Assembly: GCA_963565915.1 (NCBI GenBank)
Contig: OY751487.1
Span: 3,906,001 to 3,970,000, forward strand
Reading direction: 5' to 3'
Origin: Entoloma clypeatum
Taxonomy: Eukaryota > Basidiomycota > Agaricomycetes > Agaricales > Entolomataceae
DNA: 64,000 nucleotides
The position numbers were made by a program, and so were the translations under genes. The notes under the pieces are model-generated. The model made no database searches, had not been told where the DNA came from, and worked only from the letters and a program-made list of their open reading frames with translations. How positions within the stretch are numbered: the stretch's first letter is position 1; each line of letters opens with the position of its first letter. Positions 59,180 through 64,000 of this stretch are shown here, piece by piece.

Positions 59180-60311
59180 TTAGGATATAAGACTGTCTCC
59201 TTGCAATTCTTCGAACTTTCGGCGCGCCATTCGTATATTTAATTTCAGCGCAGCTGTCTCTGTTTTCCATCAGCAAGAATCCTCGTCCAAAGTCGAAATG
59301 GATGCCTACCAATTGTTGGATCATGTACGATAACCAAGACATATGTGTTTCGTGTCATCTCGTCGAGGACAGCTGTGAAGTCGTACAATTCCATCTCTAG
59401 CGAATGAAACTCTTCACGGACGCGAGAGCAAGAGTGCTTGAATGCTTTGATGAGCTCAGACGTGCGCTCGTAGCGCGTGGGATTTAGTTGGTGGTGATCG
59501 AAGTGACCACCAGGAGAAGGGGTGGAAGCTGAAGTCGCTATGACGAGAAATGTGGTGCGCTCAAATAGGATGACTTCGGTTGCACTGCAGGCGGCTGCAA
59601 AAGTCGATAAATGTCTCGAAAGAACCGAAGCATTGGGTATGAGGGTATGAACGATATTGGACCAGGCCTAATGGCGGAGACGTAAGCATAGAACTGGACA
59701 TGTACGAGAGCCACAAACCTTGTAAAGACTCTCGTCGTATATACTCGTGCCAAAGACGACGACGGGATATACGCTGCTGGCTTCCTCTAGCTCCCTCTTC
59801 TTCTTCTCATATATGACGTTCTTTGGCTCCCTCGCGAGATCCATCTTGTGTATTAGCAGAAACACAGCGGCATTTGGGCTGAATTGTTTGAGTCCTTCCA
59901 GGCAGTCGCGGTAGTATTCCATGTCCTTGGACATGCCATGCGTTTCAATGTCAAAAACATAGATCATGACGCCAACATGTTGGAAGATCGTCGACCGTTG
60001 AGTAGTCAGGTAGGAATCCATGAAGGCATCTTGTCCACCGCAGTCCCAGAGATTCAAGATCAGGTCACCGAGAAAGCGGACATGGTTCTGTTCCACGTCA
60101 ATGGTAGCGCCGAGGCGAGAAGTGAGGGAAGCTGGGTTGTTCGAGCTGGTAGCCTTGAGATTTGGGTCGGGCAGGAGGTTAATAGGAAACTAACAAGATC
60201 AGCGAGCGCATAGACGTCTTGCCACTACCCGAGGCGCCCATGAGGAGAACCTAGGATGGCGTGATACGTCGTTGAGCACTGGTTGAACAGGTAATTCACC
60301 TTTTTCTTCAT
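59180..60311 (-). CDS. GTR1: Gtr1/RagA-type GTPase
   Basis: Minus-strand gene with a 12-nt first coding exon (MKKK), then VLLMGASGSGKTSMRSLIF (P-loop), RLGATIDVEQNHVRFLGDL, NLWDCGGQ (G3) and LLIHKMD (G4), and the C-terminal roadblock-like half ending KFEELQGDSLIS. Gtr1 pairs with Gtr2 on the vacuole and signals amino-acid supply to TORC1. The stop faces RAP1 convergently over 268 bp. Confidence 0.94.
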
Positions 60312-60440
60312 GCTACAGCGACGAGAAGCAGTTGCGGGTGTTGTGGGGTTAATTGCCACGAAGGTTTGCTCTCTCAGATGCTGGTCATGACGGCCATGAC
60401 GACGATGTGCCTGCAATCTAATCCGCTATACTGTACATTC

Positions 60441-61129
<689 letters not shown>

Positions 61130-61206
61130 CGTTGGAGTCAGTGAGTTTGAGTAATCGTGGGAGTTTGGTTCCAGTTTCAATCACACTCCATCCCCCCAAG
61201 TGTGGA
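61130..61206. promoter_or_regulatory. Short divergent promoter, RIB4 / NOLC1-like
   Basis: 77 bp between start codons on opposite strands. Confidence 0.55.
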
Positions 61207-62931
61207 ATGGACGGAAACCTTGCAAGTACGTCCGTAGTTCCCTGTCCCCGCGGAAGCTCATCCTTTTTTTAACGACAGCGACATATACCCTAATCCACTC
61301 CTTTCTCGTCAAGCAATCGCACGCAAAGGTCGCGCAAGCGCTGAAAAAGGCCACAAAAGATGTTGTTATCCTCAGGGACGACATAGACGTAGAAGGTCCC
61401 TCATTAGATGTAATCCTCAAGGAATGGAAGGCGGATCGTGCCAAAGAGGAGGCAGAGTCTTCATCGTGCGTTGAAGATTGTCATTATCTCGTCTCATATT
61501 TATCAAGGGCGGTAGGGATTCCGACACTGACTCGGGTTTGTTCGCGTTGCTTTCCTGTCGCGCAAGCTCAACGATCTTCGCAAAAACTGTCAGATTCCAG
61601 CGAAAGTTCAGGATCCACCGATTCTAGCGAGAGCAAAAGCAGCTCAAGTGATTCCGGCTCGACTTCAAGTGACACCAATTCAAGCGACGCTAGCGCTCAT
61701 GATTCAAGCTCCAAAAAATATCAAGCAGCAAAGAAAAACAAACCATCGCCTTCGAAATCCAAGAAAGCGGTCAAGCCTAGCTCTTCTTCCGGTACCACAC
61801 ATCCGTCCCGAGTTCTAGTTGTTCCAGATGAGATATATGGTTTCACAGATTCCCCTGATTCCGGAAGCCCGTCCTCGAGTTCTGGGTCCGAGTCAGGTAA
61901 TCTTTGTCTAAAACACAGAATACCGATCCATCAACCGACTTCGTCAGACGAATCCAGCGACGTGGGCTCCTCGACATCGAAAAATGGAAAGGAGACAACT
62001 ACGAAGACCGACGATGCCGCGAAACCCAAAGCTGATAGACAGTCGAGCGTGACATTGACATCAGGAAGTGCTTCTGGTCCTGACTCTGTTGGAAAAGGAC
62101 CTGAAATGAAAAAGAAGGGCAAAGAAATATCAAGGCAGAAAAGTGTGAAAGCCAATGAACCGAGGTCGAATCCAAGCTCTACTTCGTCTTCTAGCGATGA
62201 CAGCTCCGGGTCTTCGAGCTCTTCCGATTCGGACGACGATACGCCTGGGGAATCCAAATCTTTGAAGGCTAGAAAAGTGCAATCCGAAAAGCCTACAACT
62301 TCGTCTAGCACTAAGCCATCAATGCAAAAAGGAGCGGAAGTTCAATCCGCAAAAAAGCCCAACGCTAAAGCACCAAAGCAACCAATGGTCCCCGATAAAA
62401 AATTCAAGGCTAAACCACCAAAGCAAGAACCAGAGGACCTTGATGAAGTTCAACCGATCAAAAAGAGGCGAACATCCGAAAAGGGCAATGCAGTTGTCAC
62501 TGCGACGCAGTCTGTTGATACCCAAACTCCTGATCCACATTATGGGAATGTCAATGGGAAAAAAGGAAAAGCCGACCGTAAAATAGCCACCCCCTTCCAA
62601 CGCGTTGACCCTGGCAAGGTTCCGAAGCATTTCATCCAAGACAACGGTTATACCGCGAAGGTAGGTCACGGTTGGTTGACACAGGCAACCTGTCCTGGTA
62701 ATCCGGGCTGGTTAATTATGATTCCTAGGCCGGACCAGCAAATGACTATGGACACCGTGCACATCAAGATCTCATTGTTACGCGTGGGGCAGGTTTTAGG
62801 AAAGAAAAGAATAAGAAAAAGAAGGGCAATTATAAAGGGGGCGAGATTTCGGTGCGTTTTCTGTCGAGATCTTTGTTGGGTGGGTGCTCATTGGAGCTCA
62901 GTTGGAGTCTCATAGTTTCAAATTTGAGTGA
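61207..62931 (+). CDS. SRP40: NOLC1/Nopp140/SRP40-like nucleolar protein
   Basis: Starts MDGNLA, then after an intron TTYTLIHSFLVKQSHAKVAQ, a LisH-type helix, and ALKKATKDVVILRDD. The centre is a long run of Ser/Asp/Glu clusters (SDSSESSGSTDSSES and similar) alternating with Lys/Pro blocks, as in Nopp140. The conserved SRP40 C-terminal domain closes it: PFQRVDPGKVPKHFIQDNGY, HQDLIVTRGAGFRKEKNKKK, NYKGGEIS, then after an intron LESHSFKFE. It likely serves as a CK2-phosphorylated chaperone of box C/D and H/ACA snoRNPs. Introns near 61463 and 61895 are possible but not resolved. Confidence 0.88.
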
Positions 62932-62986
62932 TATTTAGATGGTGTTCGCTGGACATTCGTTGGTATTGATACCACGGATCGCTTGG

Positions 62987-64000
62987 CTATAAGGCATCCA
63001 GGGATCTTATCCACTCTATACTTATCCAGTCTGAAGAGACGCGATCGTTGTTGGCCCTCCAGTAAGCCACGCCCCCTTCCTGGGAGTCCTCTCCCAGCAA
63101 TAGCAACGAGCTGTGGGTTTCATCAATCTTGGAATGGAGTACTTCTTCTGCATCTTTCGTTTCTCGAACGACCTTTGGCCAGTACCACCGCGTGTTCGAG
63201 TATATCAAGATTCGTTCCTTGAACGCCGGTTGTAGGAGTCGAGCAGAAAGGTCCGCTGGCATTTTCTCGAGATAAAATCGGACGAGGTACCGACAATCCC
63301 ATAAGACGGTGATGGTGGAGGGCGCATTCCTGTGACAGAGGGCCTCAACGATTTCACTTGTCACGTCTATCTCCAAGGTATTTGGAATGCCGCGTTCTTT
63401 CATCTTTTCTCGGGCCATGGGGGGTTGCCTGGAAGCCAGCCAGCCGAAGACTTCATCGTGCCTCAGGCCAACGGCAAAGACGCGATCAGGAGTTTTGATG
63501 TGATTCCCTCTCACAGCGACTGGCGTCCATAGAACGCCTGCTCCTGCTACAAACATCCAGCTTTTTGAGTGAAAGGGAGTTGGGTCCCATACTTTGCTGA
63601 TGATCTGATCGATGCTCTCCATGCGTCGTTTGCCATCGGCACGGAGGGTACCCCATGGATGGAAGGATACGTACCGGAGGATACGGAGCACAATGGCTCG
63701 TTGAAGTGTTTGGTCGCGGACGGAAGAGATAGCGCGTGACGAGAGTAGGAATGTCCCGGAGAAAGAGGATAACTTACACCGCTTGAGGATGCTGTTGACT
63801 TCGTTTTTCATTCATCACAACGCGCTGATACAAAGCATAGAGAAGTTTACCGTGGTTGTCAATATCTTCCAAATTTTCTGCGAGAACTCTGGTGGTACTT
63901 CGGAGCCGTTGTGGACCGTCGTCAAGCCTGATGGAAACAGGTTCAAGTGAAGAAGCCGCTTTCTCAATAGAATCCAATCTTGCTTGAATCTCGAAAGGTA
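62987..64000 (-). CDS. 3' part of a possible tRNA(Ile)-lysidine-synthetase-like gene
   Basis: The gene runs in from the right edge on the minus strand; its start lies outside. Visible residues begin FEIQARLDSIEKAASS and continue RSTTRVLAENLEDIDNHV, an intron (about 63780-63840), then NSILKRCKL...ALQ-like block QTLQRAIVLRILRYVSFHPW, RRMESIDQIISKVW, FVAGAGVLWTPVAVR, and end WISIEWIRSLDAL. The LQRAIVLRILRYVSFHPWG block resembles the C-terminal helical part of TilS-like proteins from basidiomycetes as I remember them. The diagnostic SGGxDS ATP motif would be outside the window, so this is tentative. Confidence 0.45.

Overview
The window looks like nuclear DNA of a mushroom-forming basidiomycete (Agaricomycetes). 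Genes are close together and split by many introns of about 45-70 bp. Promoters are short and often shared. The protein set is typically fungal: Zn2Cys6 regulator, CreC-like WD40 protein, Stt4, Tap42, Gtr1, Hop1, Rap1, lumazine synthase. All functional calls come from reading translated motifs and splice phases by eye; no database search was possible.

Layout. Positions 1 to about 7261 are repetitive DNA. This is a decayed Ty1/copia-type LTR retrotransposon, of which the polypurine tract and a 464-bp 3' LTR are clear. A 3,197-bp hAT transposon is nested in it, with a perfect 8-bp target duplication, terminal inverted repeats and an apparently intact spliced transposase. The retroelement remnant also carries about 14 copies of a roughly 20-bp bulged-hairpin micro-repeat that I cannot name. 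7262-8639 is poorly defined and may hold a small minus-strand gene.

From 8640 on the window is ordinary gene-rich DNA. In order: Zn2Cys6 transcription factor (+), SAC/hSac2 phosphoinositide phosphatase (+), LIM protein (+), proteasome beta5 PRE2 (-), SNU13 (+), secreted haem peroxidase (+), branched-chain 2-oxoacid dehydrogenase E1-beta (-), CreC/WDR20-like WD40 protein (+), APC15/Mnd2-like protein (+), methylenetetrahydrofolate reductase (-), Rab6/Ypt6 (+), TAP42 (-), tRNA-Ser(CGA) (-), PI 4-kinase STT4 (-), an unrecognised coiled-coil-like protein (+), glutaminyl cyclase (-), TRAPP subunit Trs23/TRAPPC4 (+), HOP1 (+), DOA1/PLAA (+), phosphoglycerate-mutase-family phosphatase (+), Ca2+/H+ exchanger (+), RAP1-like telomere protein (+), GTR1 (-), lumazine synthase RIB4 (-), NOLC1/SRP40-like nucleolar protein (+), and the 3' part of a possible TilS-like gene (-) running off the right edge.

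There is no operon-like pathway. Loose themes are phosphoinositide and membrane traffic (SAC phosphatase, STT4, Rab6, TRAPPC4), TOR/PP2A signalling (TAP42, GTR1), ubiquitin and proteolysis (PRE2, APC15, DOA1, CreC) and meiosis/telomeres (HOP1, RAP1). Five divergent gene pairs have start codons only 23-101 bp apart. Several introns look non-canonical: two GC-AG introns in the transcription factor, and an AT-AC intron followed by an 8-nt micro-exon inside the STT4 kinase domain.
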